DNA of 64,000 nt from Neorhizobium sp. (GCA_028283725.1 JAPWKC010000003.1:62001-126000), one strand, 5' to 3'. Positions 34,402 through 43,949 are shown, counted from the first letter of the stretch. Notes: generated from the letters alone by a model not told the origin. A program made the numbers and translations.

Positions 34402-34500
34402 GGGCTATCTCCTTCCTCACGTCGGTCCGATGATACACCGAACCGGCGATGGTTGAGACGATAAAGTCTGCGCGAGGGGCTGCCCGAGGAAAGCCGGACC

Positions 34501-35685
34501 TCAGCGCTTGTCTTGCGCCACCCGTCCGGCAAGGTCTGCAATCCGGCCCATCGCAACCTCCAGAACGTCTTCCGGCACGGTGAGCGAAATGCGCAGGAAG
34601 CCGGCCGCCTGGGCGCCGAAGGAGGATCCGGGCATGACCGCGACCTTTTCCTCGTTCAGGAGCTGCCAGGCGAATTCCTCGCCGCCAAGACCTGTCGCGG
34701 TGACGTCGAGCAGGATGAACATGCCACCTTCCGGCGCCATCGGCTTGATGAGGTTGGAGCCGGCAAAAGCCCTTTCGACGATCGACGAACGGCGCGCATA
34801 GTTCTGCCGCATCACGTCGGCGGTGTCGAAATGCTGCGAGAGCGCCAGCGCCGTCATGTCGGCGATGAAGGGCTGGACGCCGAAGAGCATGGTTTCGGAA
34901 ACCGGCAGCAGCCTTTCGCAGAATTCTTCCGGTCCGGCGGCCCAGCCGGAGCGGAAGCCGGGTGCTGCGTGGGATTTCGAGATCGAGGAGACGACGATCG
35001 TGCGCTCGGCAAGCTCCTGTCTGTCGAAGGGCGAGGCAAAGGTCGTGCCGTCGAAGATCAGCTGTTCATAGACTTCGTCGGAAATGATCCAGAGATCGTG
35101 CTTGCGGCAGATCTCGCCGATCGCGGCGATTTCATCCGATGTCAGCACGGCGCCGGTCGGGTTGTGCGGCGTGTTCAGAAGCAGCACACGGGCTTCGGGC
35201 GTGATGGCGCGGGCAAGATCTTCCGCCTGCAGATGGAATTTCTTCTCCGGCCGCAGCGGCACGGGGATGAGATGCGCGCCGGTTGCGGCGACGACGCCTT
35301 CGTATGTTGCATAGAGCGGATCGCCGACCAGCACGCCGTCGCCCTTTTCGACAAGGCCCGCCATGACGACGGAAAGCGCCGTCTGGGTGCCGGGGAAGCA
35401 GAGGAAATTCCTCTCGGTTATACCGGAGCGCCGCTTCGAATATTTTTCGACCAGCGCCTTCAAGACGCCCGGCTCGCCGCGGCCGTTGGAATAGCGGGTG
35501 CGGCCGGCATGCATGGCGCGCGTCGCCTCGTCGAGCAGCGCCTTGTCGGGCGCGACATCCGGCTCGCCGATCGTCAGCTCGATAATGTCTTCGCCTGCCG
35601 CCTTCATCCGCCGCGCCGTGGTGTGGACAGCCCAGCGGCCGGAGCCGAGATGGGCGAGGCGATCGGTGATCGAGGCATAGCGCAT
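34501..35685 (-). CDS. Aspartate-type aminotransferase
   Basis: A 394-residue class I aminotransferase. The PLP lysine lies in SSISKSHAAPGFRSGW, with LLNTPHNPTGAVL and IISDEVYEQLIFDG upstream, in the spacing of the AspAT subgroup. AAGGA lies 6 bp before the ATG. It is probably the third gene of the leftward unit that starts with the flavin monooxygenase and MFS genes, 104 bp after the MFS stop. A role in using an amino compound released or imported by those proteins is inference. Confidence 0.88.
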   Translation of the reverse strand: MRYASITDRLAHLGSGRWAVHTTARRMKAAGEDIIELTIGEPDVAPDKALLDEATRAMHAGRTRYSNGRGEPGVLKALVEKYSKRRSGITERNFLCFPGTQTALSVVMAGLVEKGDGVLVGDPLYATYEGVVAATGAHLIPVPLRPEKKFHLQAEDLARAITPEARVLLLNTPHNPTGAVLTSDEIAAIGEICRKHDLWIISDEVYEQLIFDGTTFASPFDRQELAERTIVVSSISKSHAAPGFRSGWAAGPEEFCERLLPVSETMLFGVQPFIADMTALALSQHFDTADVMRQNYARRSSIVERAFAGSNLIKPMAPEGGMFILLDVTATGLGGEEFAWQLLNEEKVAVMPGSSFGAQAAGFLRISLTVPEDVLEVAMGRIADLAGRVAQDKR

Positions 35686-35789
35686 GGTCTGTCCTTCTTT
35701 AAGGTTTCGTCCTGCCGGCGAATTTCATGGTGCGGGCGCTTATATCAGTTTTCGCTCTTCTGCCCAGAGGCAGGCGGATCGAACCTGTT

Positions 35790-37079
35790 TCAGCGCCTTC
35801 CGCCGGCAAGCCTTGCCGCTTCCGGCAGCCGGCGCAGGATCAGCATGGCGCCTGTGCCGATCACCGGGCCGACGGCAAGCACCGAGAAGGTCCAGCGCCA
35901 GCCGCCGAACGCCGAGGCCAGATGCGGCATCAGCCAGATGATCAGGATCGTCAGGCCGAAGCCGAGGCCCATTTGCAGCGACAGCGCCGTGCCGACATAG
36001 TGGCGGTCGGCAAGCTCGGTCGCGGCTGCGGAAAACTGGGCGGAATCGCCGATGATCGCGATGCCCCAGACGATGACGACGAGCGCCAGGAGCAGGAATG
36101 GCCCGTCGAAGACGACGCCAATCAGGGCCGCACAGGTGGCCGAGACGATCATCATGCCGGCCGTCGTTGCGGTGCGGCCGAAACGATCGGAGAGCAGGCC
36201 GCCGAGAAAGCAGCCGGCGACACCGGCGGCCACCGCAAGGAAGGTGAGGATGGAGGCGTCCGCACCATCGAGGTTCGAGCCGGTCTGAAGCGCTTGCGAG
36301 AGATAGGCGAGCAGCCATGCCCACATGGCGTAAAGCTCCCACATATGACCGAGATAGCCGAGCGTCACCAGAACCAGCGCCCGGTCACGCAGGACCACGC
36401 CGATCTCCCTTGGGTTGAAGACGGCCTTGCCGAAGGGATGCGGGCCTTCGCGGGTGAAGACGAGGAACATGACCGCGCCGATCAGGGTCGCGGCCGAGGA
36501 CATGAGGATGACGAGGTGCCAGTCGAGGCCGCTTGCCGCAGAAGACTGTGCGGCAGCCTGTGGGGCGCCGGTGCCGGCACTGAAGATGACGGCGCGCAGG
36601 AGATGCGGCAGCGCCGAGCCCGCGGTGATCGCGCCGATGACGCCTGAGAGCGCCAGCCCCCGGCGCGTCACGAACCATGTGGCCACCAGTTTCAACGCCG
36701 GCGGATAGACGCCCGCGAGCGCCATTCCGGTTGCGAGCCGGGCGGCGATGGCGATGTCGACCGAGGGTTCGAACAGCAGCACGGCATTGGCGATAGCGGC
36801 GACCAGCGCCGAGCCCGCCATCAGCCGGTTCAGCCGCACGATATCCGGCAGGTTGACGAGGCTTGCCGAGAGCGCACCGAGGACGAAGCCGATCTGCACG
36901 GCGTTGGTGAGCCAGCCGAGCGTCGCGTCCGATAGCTGCCACGCGCTCTTCAAATCCGGCGCAATCGCGGTCGTGGAAAACCATGTCGTGAAACTCAGCA
37001 CGACCGCAAGGCAGAGCATGCCAAGCATGCGCCAGCGGGTTTTCGCGGGATTGGCGGCCGGTGTGGAGGCGGGCGTCAT
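35790..37079 (-). CDS. MFS transporter
   Basis: A 429-residue, 12-helix major facilitator transporter. The first helix pair includes LSFTTWFSTTAIAPDLK and the loop between helices 2 and 3 is SLVNLPDIVRLNRL. The substrate is unknown; sequence character suggests an organic anion or drug. AAGGA precedes the ATG. It follows the flavin monooxygenase gene by 44 bp in the same direction. Confidence 0.88.
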   Translation of the reverse strand: MTPASTPAANPAKTRWRMLGMLCLAVVLSFTTWFSTTAIAPDLKSAWQLSDATLGWLTNAVQIGFVLGALSASLVNLPDIVRLNRLMAGSALVAAIANAVLLFEPSVDIAIAARLATGMALAGVYPPALKLVATWFVTRRGLALSGVIGAITAGSALPHLLRAVIFSAGTGAPQAAAQSSAASGLDWHLVILMSSAATLIGAVMFLVFTREGPHPFGKAVFNPREIGVVLRDRALVLVTLGYLGHMWELYAMWAWLLAYLSQALQTGSNLDGADASILTFLAVAAGVAGCFLGGLLSDRFGRTATTAGMMIVSATCAALIGVVFDGPFLLLALVVIVWGIAIIGDSAQFSAAATELADRHYVGTALSLQMGLGFGLTILIIWLMPHLASAFGGWRWTFSVLAVGPVIGTGAMLILRRLPEAARLAGGRR

Positions 37080-37123
37080 TGTCCTTCAACCCTTTCCGGT
37101 CTCATCGGCGTCCCTATCCGTCC

Positions 37124-38479
37124 TCAAAACCTGACCCTCGTGCCGCCATGGCTTTCGGCCAGACGTGGTGTGCCGAAGAGTTTTTCGCGCAGCGTGCCCG
37201 GCCGGTATTGCGTCTTGAACCGGCCGCGTTCCTGCAGGATCGGGATGACGAGATCGATCACGTCGTCGAAACATTCCGGCACGACGGTGCGCGACAGGTT
37301 GAAGCCGTCGACATCGGCCTTTTCCATCCAGTCCGCGAGGCGATCGGCGATCTCTTCGGCGGTGCCCACCATCGGCGGCTGGCGGCTGCCGAGCACCATC
37401 TGTTCGAGAAGCTTGCGCTTGGTCCATCGCGGGCCGGCGCTGCGGCTCATCGCCTCGACATTCGAGGTGATGGCGCTCGTCTTGCCCGTTTCGATCGGCT
37501 CGTCGAGATCGAAGGCCGAAAAATCGATGCCGAGCGAGGCTGCGGCATGCACGAGGGCTGATTGCGAGCTCGCATGGGCGCGATAATCCTCGAATTTTTC
37601 GAGCGCTTCCTTCTGCGTGCGGCCGGTGACGATGGTGGCGCCGACGAAAACCTTGATGTCGTCTTTCCGGCGACCGGCGGAAACCGCGCGGGCGCGGATA
37701 TCGTCGACAATGTCGCGTACGCTCTCGACCTTCTGGCCGTTGACGAAGACGCATTCGGCATGGTCTGCGGCAAACTGCCGGCCTCGGGTGGAGGAACCCG
37801 CCTGATAGAGGACCGGCGTGCGCTGGGCCGAGGGTTCGCTGAGATGAATGGCGTCGAGCTGGTACTGCTTGCCGTCATGGCGGATTTTTCGCACCCGCGA
37901 CGGATCGGCATAAAGACCGGCCGCCTTGTCGGCGCGTACCGCATCGTCCGCCCAGCTGCCCTCCCAGAGCTTGTAGACGACCTGCATATACTCGTCGGCA
38001 AGATCATAGCGGTCGTCATGGGCGGCAAGCGCCTGCATGCCAATGGCGCGCGCGGCGCTTTCCAGATAGCCGGTCACGATGTTCCAGCCGATCCGCCCGC
38101 CCGTGAGGTGGTCGAGCGTCGACATGCGCCGGGCGAAAAGATAGGGCTGTTCATAGGTCAGATTGGCCGTGATGCCGAAAGACAGATGCTCGGTCACGGC
38201 AGCCATGGCCGGTACCAGCAGCATCGGATCGTTGACCGGCACTTGCACCGCGCCCTTCAGCGCCGCCGCTGGACTTGCGCCATAGACATCGTTGACGCCG
38301 ACGATATCGGCGAGGAAAATGCCGTCGAAGAGACCGGCTTCCAGCCGCCTGGCATAATCGGTCCAGTAGTGGAGCTCGCGGTAACGATGCGACTGGTCGC
38401 GCGGGTGGGTCCAGAGGCCCTGCTGGATATGGCCGACGCAGTTCATGTCGAAGGCATTCAGGCGGATTTCGCGTGTCAT
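37124..38479 (-). CDS. LLM-class flavin-dependent monooxygenase
   Basis: A 451-residue bacterial luciferase-like monooxygenase of the NtaA/SnaA/DszA group, which use reduced FMN from a partner reductase. Recognisable parts are GLWTHPRDQSHRYRELHYW, NLTYEQPYLFARRMSTLDHL, GRIGWNIVTGYLESAARA and VLYQAGSSTRGRQFAADHAE. Start 38479 (MTREIRLN) is an ATG with GGGAAG 8 bp upstream; GTG 38488 is an alternative. It heads the leftward unit with the MFS and aminotransferase genes. Such enzymes commonly open C-S or C-N bonds in sulfonates, sulfides or amino-carboxylates. Confidence 0.9.
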   Translation of the reverse strand: MTREIRLNAFDMNCVGHIQQGLWTHPRDQSHRYRELHYWTDYARRLEAGLFDGIFLADIVGVNDVYGASPAAALKGAVQVPVNDPMLLVPAMAAVTEHLSFGITANLTYEQPYLFARRMSTLDHLTGGRIGWNIVTGYLESAARAIGMQALAAHDDRYDLADEYMQVVYKLWEGSWADDAVRADKAAGLYADPSRVRKIRHDGKQYQLDAIHLSEPSAQRTPVLYQAGSSTRGRQFAADHAECVFVNGQKVESVRDIVDDIRARAVSAGRRKDDIKVFVGATIVTGRTQKEALEKFEDYRAHASSQSALVHAAASLGIDFSAFDLDEPIETGKTSAITSNVEAMSRSAGPRWTKRKLLEQMVLGSRQPPMVGTAEEIADRLADWMEKADVDGFNLSRTVVPECFDDVIDLVIPILQERGRFKTQYRPGTLREKLFGTPRLAESHGGTRVRF

Positions 38480-38533
38480 GGCCGTCACTTCCCGTTCCCG
38501 TCACCCATTCCTGCATTGCAAGGAGAGGGCGTC

Positions 38534-38567
38534 TCTTATAAGATATTTTCGTCTACTATATAAGACG
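38534..38567. promoter_or_regulatory. AT-rich inverted repeat between monooxygenase and XRE genes
   Basis: TCTTATA (38534-38540) and TATAAGA (38559-38565) form an inverted repeat with an 18-base spacer in a strikingly AT-rich patch. TATAAGAY also occurs twice as a direct repeat. It lies 55 bp upstream of the monooxygenase start and 65 bp from the regulator, so it is probably the operator and promoter of both. Confidence 0.5.
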
Positions 38568-38632
38568 ATTGACGGAAGGCAAGCCGTGCCCGTCGATCCG
38601 GTCTCGACCGGGGTTTGATGGGCAGGAGGCGG

Positions 38633-39319
38633 ATGGGTATTTCCACCACCTATGCCGGAAAGATCGTGAGGAACAGGGTGAGAAACGTGGTGACGAACGA
38701 GGCGGGAAACCGGACGATCGACGATGCGAAGGACGGGCTTGGCCTCCCCGCCGCCCAGGATGCGGGCGTGGACGATCCGGTGGCGGCCATTGCGGCACGG
38801 GTGAAGATCGAACGCGAGGCGCGCAACTGGTCGCTTTCCGAGCTTTCCGAGCGGTCCGGCGTGTCCAAGGCGATGATCAGCAAGGTGGAGCGTGCCGAGG
38901 CGAGCCCGACGGCGACCGTGCTCGGGCGTCTCTCCGGCGCCTTCGGCCTGCCGCTCTCCGTGCTTCTGGCGCTGTCGGAACGGGAGGAGCGGCGGGTGGC
39001 GCGCGAGAGCGACCAGCCGGTGTGGAGCGACCCGGAAACCGGTTATACGCGCCGGGCGATTTCGCCGCCGCATGCGCCGGTGGAACTGATCGAGGTGGTG
39101 CTGCCGGCCGGCGTGAAAGTGCCTTACCCGGCTTCCGCCTTTGCCTTCCAGCACCAGCAGATCTGGGTCGTGGACGGCGGGCTCGAATTTTTCGAAGGTG
39201 CGCAGCGGCATGCGCTGAAGACGGGCGACTGCCTTCTCCTCGGGACGCCGCAGGATTGCGTCTTCTTCAATCCGGGAGAGGAGCCGGTGCGGTATGTCGT
39301 GGCGTTGACGCGGCGATAG
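38633..39319 (+). CDS. XRE-family regulator with C-terminal cupin domain
   Basis: A 228-residue regulator with an N-terminal helix-turn-helix (LSELSERSGVSKAMISKVER) and a C-terminal cupin (FQHQQIWVVDGGLEFFEG, ALKTGDCLLLGTPQD). This layout is typical of sensors of small sulfur or amino compounds. The start is uncertain: ATG 38633 has AGGAGG only 3 bp upstream, ATG 38618 lies further out, and a later GTG near 38667 is possible. It is divergent from the monooxygenase operon and probably controls it. Confidence 0.85.
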   Translation: MGISTTYAGKIVRNRVRNVVTNEAGNRTIDDAKDGLGLPAAQDAGVDDPVAAIAARVKIEREARNWSLSELSERSGVSKAMISKVERAEASPTATVLGRLSGAFGLPLSVLLALSEREERRVARESDQPVWSDPETGYTRRAISPPHAPVELIEVVLPAGVKVPYPASAFAFQHQQIWVVDGGLEFFEGAQRHALKTGDCLLLGTPQDCVFFNPGEEPVRYVVALTRR

Positions 39320-39468
39320 GGCGCCTTTCTCGTTTGTCCGCAATAATCCTGCACCCCTGACGGCAGGGGGAACTTCCGGTGCGGCGGCGGGTTGTCGGTT
39401 TGCGGGCGTCCTTGACCGGATCTTTTCGGTGGAACAGGGGTTGCGCCCCGTTGCACGGGGAGGACGAG

Positions 39469-40158
39469 ATGCAACAGGCGGTACCGATCTTTCAAGACAG
39501 GGCAGACGCGGGTGTGAAGCTTGCGGAAGCCGTCAGCGAGGCGGGATTGAGCGATCTGGCCGATCCGATCCTGATCGCCCTGCCACGCGGCGGAGTGCCG
39601 GTGGCCTTTGCCATGGCGCATAGGCTGGGCCTGCCGATGGATGTGCTGATCGTGCGCAAGATGAGAGCGCCCGGCGACCCGGAAATCGGCATCGGCGCGG
39701 TGGTGGACGGGCGCATACCGCGTGTCGTCATCACCGAAGAGGCGGTGCGCGGTCTTTCGCTGCCGCCCGGCTATCTCGATACCGAACGGCATCACCAGAT
39801 TGCCGAGGTCGAGCGCCGCCACCGGATGTATTTCGGCGAGGACGCGCCCGATGCGCATGACCATCAGGGCCGCGATGCGATCATCGTCGATGACGGGATT
39901 GCCAATGGCGGCTCGATCCGGGCTGCGATCGAGGCCGTGCGCGCCATGGGCGTCGCCTCCGTCCGCATCGCCGTGCCGGTGGCGCCGGCAAGGCTCGTCA
40001 CCACGCTCGGCGACGAGGTGGACGATGTCGTCTGCCTCTCACCCGTCGACAATTTCAGCGCGGTCGGCGCCTTCTACGCGGATTTCTCCGAAACGCCGGA
40101 TCAGGAGGTGATGCAGCTTCTGAAGGAAGCAAGGCGGCTGCAGCGCATGTTGCAATAA
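39469..40158 (+). CDS. Phosphoribosyltransferase-family protein
   Basis: A 229-residue type I phosphoribosyltransferase-fold protein. The PRPP loop is AIIVDDGIANGGSIRAAI and an N-terminal PIFQDRADAGVKLAEAV opens the domain, as in the ComF/erythromycin-esterase-associated type. A purine salvage role is not established. ATG 39469 follows GGGGAGG; the longer frame to 39379 has no ribosome site. It stands alone between the XRE gene and the membrane-lipid cluster. Confidence 0.85.
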   Translation: MQQAVPIFQDRADAGVKLAEAVSEAGLSDLADPILIALPRGGVPVAFAMAHRLGLPMDVLIVRKMRAPGDPEIGIGAVVDGRIPRVVITEEAVRGLSLPPGYLDTERHHQIAEVERRHRMYFGEDAPDAHDHQGRDAIIVDDGIANGGSIRAAIEAVRAMGVASVRIAVPVAPARLVTTLGDEVDDVVCLSPVDNFSAVGAFYADFSETPDQEVMQLLKEARRLQRMLQ

Positions 40159-40195
40159 GGTCCGGCTCCGTTGCCCCATATTGCCCCTGTCGCAG

Positions 40196-40984
40196 TCAGA
40201 TCGCGATTTCCGCGTAAAAGGGCAGGTGATCGGAGGCGCGGCGGGAGAGCGGCGTGGCGAGCACGCCGGCGCCGAGCACCGGGACCTGTTGCGAGACGAA
40301 GACGTGATCGAGCCGCAGCAAGGGAAAGCGCGAGGGAAAGGTGGCCTTCGCCTTCACGCCGGCCTCGATGCGGACGTCCTTCATATGGCGGGCGATGAGC
40401 CGGTAGGGCCTGGTCACGGGCGTCGAGTTGAAATCGCCGATCAGCACATGCGGTGTATCTCGGCAATCGCCATGGCCGAGCCATTGCTTTCCGACAAGGG
40501 TTTTCGCCTGCGCCAGCCGGTCGCGGCCGGGCAGGCCGAGATGGGTGTTGATCACCTGCAAACGGGCGCCGTCGCACTCCACTTCCACCCAGAGCGCGCC
40601 CCGCTGTTCACCGACGGACGGGATCGTATCGGCCTTGACGAGACGCATCGGCAGCGCCGTCAGGATCGCATCGCCATAGCGTTCCTCGGCCACATTGAGC
40701 GCTGCGTGAAAATGGAAATCCATGCCGAGATGCCGGGCGATCTCATGGGCCTGATCGACGCCGCCGGTGCGGCCGCGGCCGACATCCAGTTCCTGAAGGC
40801 CGATAATGTCGGGCTTTGCCGCGGCAATCACGTCGGCGATGCGGGCGGGGTCCAGTCTGCGGTCGGTGCCGATGCAGCTATGGACGTTGTAGGTGAGGAT
40901 CCGGATCCGGCGGGCGGTGCGGGCGGGCTCGGCGACATGGGAAGACGGGTCTGCTGACATGGTCTGAGGCGAAGAAGCGTTCAT
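40196..40984 (-). CDS. Endonuclease/exonuclease/phosphatase-family protein (YbhP-like)
   Basis: A 262-residue metal-dependent phosphodiesterase. Conserved motifs are ILTYNVHSCIG, IIGLQELDVG, INTHLGLPG, LIGDFNSTP and the C-terminal RRASDHLPFYAEI. In E. coli the ybhP gene neighbours clsB and ybhN; the same three families meet here, so a role in lipid turnover is plausible. The start at 40984 is the longest; ATG 40960 (MSADP) is an alternative. It is divergent from the YbhN-like gene. Confidence 0.88.
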   Translation of the reverse strand: MNASSPQTMSADPSSHVAEPARTARRIRILTYNVHSCIGTDRRLDPARIADVIAAAKPDIIGLQELDVGRGRTGGVDQAHEIARHLGMDFHFHAALNVAEERYGDAILTALPMRLVKADTIPSVGEQRGALWVEVECDGARLQVINTHLGLPGRDRLAQAKTLVGKQWLGHGDCRDTPHVLIGDFNSTPVTRPYRLIARHMKDVRIEAGVKAKATFPSRFPLLRLDHVFVSQQVPVLGAGVLATPLSRRASDHLPFYAEIAI

Positions 40985-41106
40985 GCGGCGGGGAACACGT
41001 GAAGCCCTGTTTTCGTTCCACTCACAGGCCCTGCCGTGCGCGCTTTCTCGATGTCGTGGCGGATCTGATCACGGGGCCAACCTGCTGCAATGCCGACGGA
41101 GATGTG

Positions 41107-42087
41107 ATGACCATTCTGCGACACATGATAAAAATCCTGATCCCGGTCGCGATCCTCGTCGCGGCCATCCTCGTCTATCGCAGCCTGAAGCGGTACAGCA
41201 TGGAGGATATCGCAAGCTCGATTGCGGCCATCGATCTTGCGCATCTGGCAACAGCGCTGGTCTTCGTCATCCTCTCCTATCTGTCTCTGTCGCTCTTCGA
41301 TGCGCTCGGCGTGCGCTATGCGGGAAAGCCGCTCGGGCTCGGCAAGACGGTGCTTGCCTCGTTCACGGCGCTGTCGATCGGCCATAATGTCGGCATGGCG
41401 GCGCTGTCGAGCGGTGCCGTTCGCTACCGTTTCTATACGCGCTGGGGGCTGACGCCGCATGAGGTGGCGAAGGTGATCGTGTTTTGCGGCGTCACCGTCG
41501 GTCTTGGACTGGCGACGCTCGGCGGGCTGGCGCTGATTGCCGATCGCGGCCGCTCGGACCTGCTCGATATTTCGGGCGGGGCCGGGATCGCGCTCGGGCT
41601 CGCCTGCCTTGCCGTGCCCGCCGGTTATCTCGTCGCCTGCCTCGTCATCCGTCGGCCGATCCACCTGCGGTCGTGGCGCTTCGACATGCCGTCTGCGATG
41701 ATGGCGCTCGGGCAGATCGTGGTCGGCGCGGTCAATTTCGCCTTCGTCGCCGGCGCCGTGCATGCGTTGCTCGTCGCCTTTGCCGATGTCGATTACCTGC
41801 AGGTGGCGAGCGCCTATGTCACGGCCAATATCGCCGTGCTTCTGAGCCACGTGCCGGGCGGTATCGGGGTGCTGGAGGCAACGATTTCCGGCATCCTGCC
41901 GGGGCCATCCGCGATCGGTGCGATGATCGTCTTTCGGGTTCTGTATTTCTTCGTGCCTCTGTCGATCGGTCTGCCGACGCTGATGATTTCGGAGGCCTAT
42001 TATCGCCGTCGCGGCCGGATGGTTCCGGTCGCGGGTGGTGCTACGATCGATGCTGGCAGGCGCCGGTCAGAACAGCCGGCGCGGTGA
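41107..42087 (+). CDS. YbhN-like inner-membrane protein (LPG synthase TM family)
   Basis: A 326-residue protein with about eight membrane helices of the lysylphosphatidylglycerol-synthase transmembrane family. Family features are FTALSIGHNVGMAALSSGAV, VRYRFYTRWGLT and LLSHVPGGIGVLEATISG. It lacks the catalytic LPG-synthase domain, so it is more likely a lipid flippase or transporter. ATG 41107 has GGAG 5 bp upstream. Its last 21 bases overlap the end of the convergent phospholipase D gene. Confidence 0.88.
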   Translation: MTILRHMIKILIPVAILVAAILVYRSLKRYSMEDIASSIAAIDLAHLATALVFVILSYLSLSLFDALGVRYAGKPLGLGKTVLASFTALSIGHNVGMAALSSGAVRYRFYTRWGLTPHEVAKVIVFCGVTVGLGLATLGGLALIADRGRSDLLDISGGAGIALGLACLAVPAGYLVACLVIRRPIHLRSWRFDMPSAMMALGQIVVGAVNFAFVAGAVHALLVAFADVDYLQVASAYVTANIAVLLSHVPGGIGVLEATISGILPGPSAIGAMIVFRVLYFFVPLSIGLPTLMISEAYYRRRGRMVPVAGGATIDAGRRRSEQPAR

Positions 42088-43581
42088 GAAGCGCCAATAC
42101 AGACGGCGAAGGCCGCCCAGGATCTGCGGGATCGGCCAGAAGGGACGTTTGGGATCGACGATCGCCGTGCCGGGCAGCGCCTCGACTTCACCCTTGGTGA
42201 TATCGATGCCGAAGGGGCGAAGGCCGCGTGGCGCGGTGTTCAAAAGGTCGATCGCTGCGACCATCGAGCCGGTCTCGGCGATGACGCGGGCAACGTTCCC
42301 CGCATCTGTTGCCAGATGTTCGGCAATCAGGTCGTTGCGCAGCGCGGTAATCGCGGCGCGGCCCTCCGGCGTGAAGGTGTCGGCCGCCAGATCGCATTCC
42401 GTATCCAGTCCTTCGGACCGGTTGTTGAGATTGGTCGAGCCGATCCGCAGAAACCGGTCGTCGACGATGATCAGCTTCGAATGGACGATGACCTCCCGCT
42501 CGCCGCCCTTGCCATCGGGAACCACGGCATAAAAGATCCGCAGCCGGCCGTGACGGTCGGCGCGCATCAGTTTGCGGATCAGCCGGTTGCGGTTGTTGCC
42601 CATCATCAGCCGTTCGAGAAAGCCGTGGCTTTCCCGCGTCACCAGCACGACGATCTCCGGTCCGTCCTTCTCCTTCAGGCGTTTGGCGAGCGTGCGGGCC
42701 ACGCCGAAGGAGGCGAGATACTGGGTCTCGATATAGAGATGCTTCCTTGCGGCGCGCAGAGCATCGTGGGTCAGACGGATCGCCTCGCGATGGCCGCGAC
42801 GACCCTTCCACTTCACCGGCTCCGTCAGGGCCAGTCCCGCCGGGCAATGGGTCAATAGCGGCTGGAGGTCGTCCGGCCAGGGGGCTTCTGCTGCGGGCAG
42901 GAGGCTTTCGGCGGTCAGCGGCTGCAGGTCTTCGCCGATCGACTTTTTCCAGCGGCGGCGGGCGACATCGCCGAGAAGCTTTGCCACTTCCCCCGTCACC
43001 AGCGCCTGCATGTCGTGGACGGGTCCATAGGCCGTGCCGTCTGGAGACCGGCGCAGCGGGTTTTCGATCGCATGGTCGCGGTCGTCCCAGCGGCGGGCTG
43101 TGAGGTCGATGCCGCCGACAAAAGCGGTGCGGTCATCGATCACGACGATCTTCTGATGGTGGCTGGCCCTCAAGGGATGGGTGAAATCGAAGCGCAGGTC
43201 GATGCGCTCGTGGTCGCACCAGTCCATCTTGCCGAACATGCGCAGGCTCTTGCCGGAATAGACCGGGCCCATGCCCCAGACGAGGATGCGCACATCCAGC
43301 GCCTCGTTCTCCTCCACAAGGCGGCGCAGCAGCGCACCGATGGTGGGGCCTTCCGGGTCGCGGGGCGTCAGCCTGATATCCGGGTTGAAATCCCAGCCGA
43401 TGATGAAGATCGAGCGTTTCGCCTGGCTGAGGACCGATGCGAGGCGGGGGAAATATCCGTCGCCATCGATCAGCAGCGACAGCCTGTCGGCACTCGCGCA
43501 GCGCCAGGTGTTGCGGCCGGGTTCCAGAACCGGCCGGTCCAGTTCGTCAGCCGCAGTCTCGGTAAAGGTCGTTACGTCCAA
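42067..43581 (-). CDS. Phospholipase D/cardiolipin synthase-like protein (ClsB-like)
   Basis: A 504-residue phospholipase D superfamily protein with two catalytic HKD motifs, SHHQKIVVIDD and VHSKLIIVDD, in the spacing of cardiolipin synthases. It lacks the N-terminal helices of ClsA, as in ClsB. It would join phosphatidylglycerol with a second phospholipid or cut phosphodiesters at the inner membrane. With the YbhP- and YbhN-like genes it forms a known three-family cluster. Confidence 0.88.
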   Translation of the reverse strand: MDVTTFTETAADELDRPVLEPGRNTWRCASADRLSLLIDGDGYFPRLASVLSQAKRSIFIIGWDFNPDIRLTPRDPEGPTIGALLRRLVEENEALDVRILVWGMGPVYSGKSLRMFGKMDWCDHERIDLRFDFTHPLRASHHQKIVVIDDRTAFVGGIDLTARRWDDRDHAIENPLRRSPDGTAYGPVHDMQALVTGEVAKLLGDVARRRWKKSIGEDLQPLTAESLLPAAEAPWPDDLQPLLTHCPAGLALTEPVKWKGRRGHREAIRLTHDALRAARKHLYIETQYLASFGVARTLAKRLKEKDGPEIVVLVTRESHGFLERLMMGNNRNRLIRKLMRADRHGRLRIFYAVVPDGKGGEREVIVHSKLIIVDDRFLRIGSTNLNNRSEGLDTECDLAADTFTPEGRAAITALRNDLIAEHLATDAGNVARVIAETGSMVAAIDLLNTAPRGLRPFGIDITKGEVEALPGTAIVDPKRPFWPIPQILGGLRRLYWRFSPRRLF

Positions 43582-43691
43582 AATTACACCCTAAAGCCCT
43601 GTCGGCCACCCGTGATCAAATCGTCGGGTGAACGCCAAGCTGTGGGGCTTTGTTCCCGCGCTTTATCGCGGCCGGGTCGCCGAAGGCGATC

Positions 43692-43949
43692 CTATCGCTG
43701 CAAGCTCTGCTGCGGATGGTCGGGCGGTGCAAGCCGGGTGAATTCCCTGGCCGCTTCGCCGTGGAAGAATTCCATGGCGCCGAGCATCAGCACGAGCAGG
43801 ACGGCGGCGGCGACCAGCAGTTTCCAGAGGCCGGATTTCACCTGGGCGCAGGTGGCGTCGTCGGCGCGGCTGCCCGCCGGTCGGGCGGTCGAATTTGCGC
43901 CGCGCATGGCCGTGCGGCTCATCGAATGCAAGTGACTGCGGATCGTCAT
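43692..43949 (-). CDS. Small single-helix membrane protein of unknown function
   Basis: A frame of 85 residues with one clear membrane helix (KLLVAAAVLLVLMLGAMEFF, about residues 43-62), a polar N-terminal part rich in Ser/Thr/Arg and a short tail. No family is recognised. ATG 43949 follows GAGGG by 4 bases; ATG 43952 is adjacent. It lies 110 bp upstream of the phospholipase D gene in the same direction. The helix and ribosome site support a gene, but it could be a chance frame. Confidence 0.45.
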   Translation of the reverse strand: MTIRSHLHSMSRTAMRGANSTARPAGSRADDATCAQVKSGLWKLLVAAAVLLVLMLGAMEFFHGEAAREFTRLAPPDHPQQSLQR

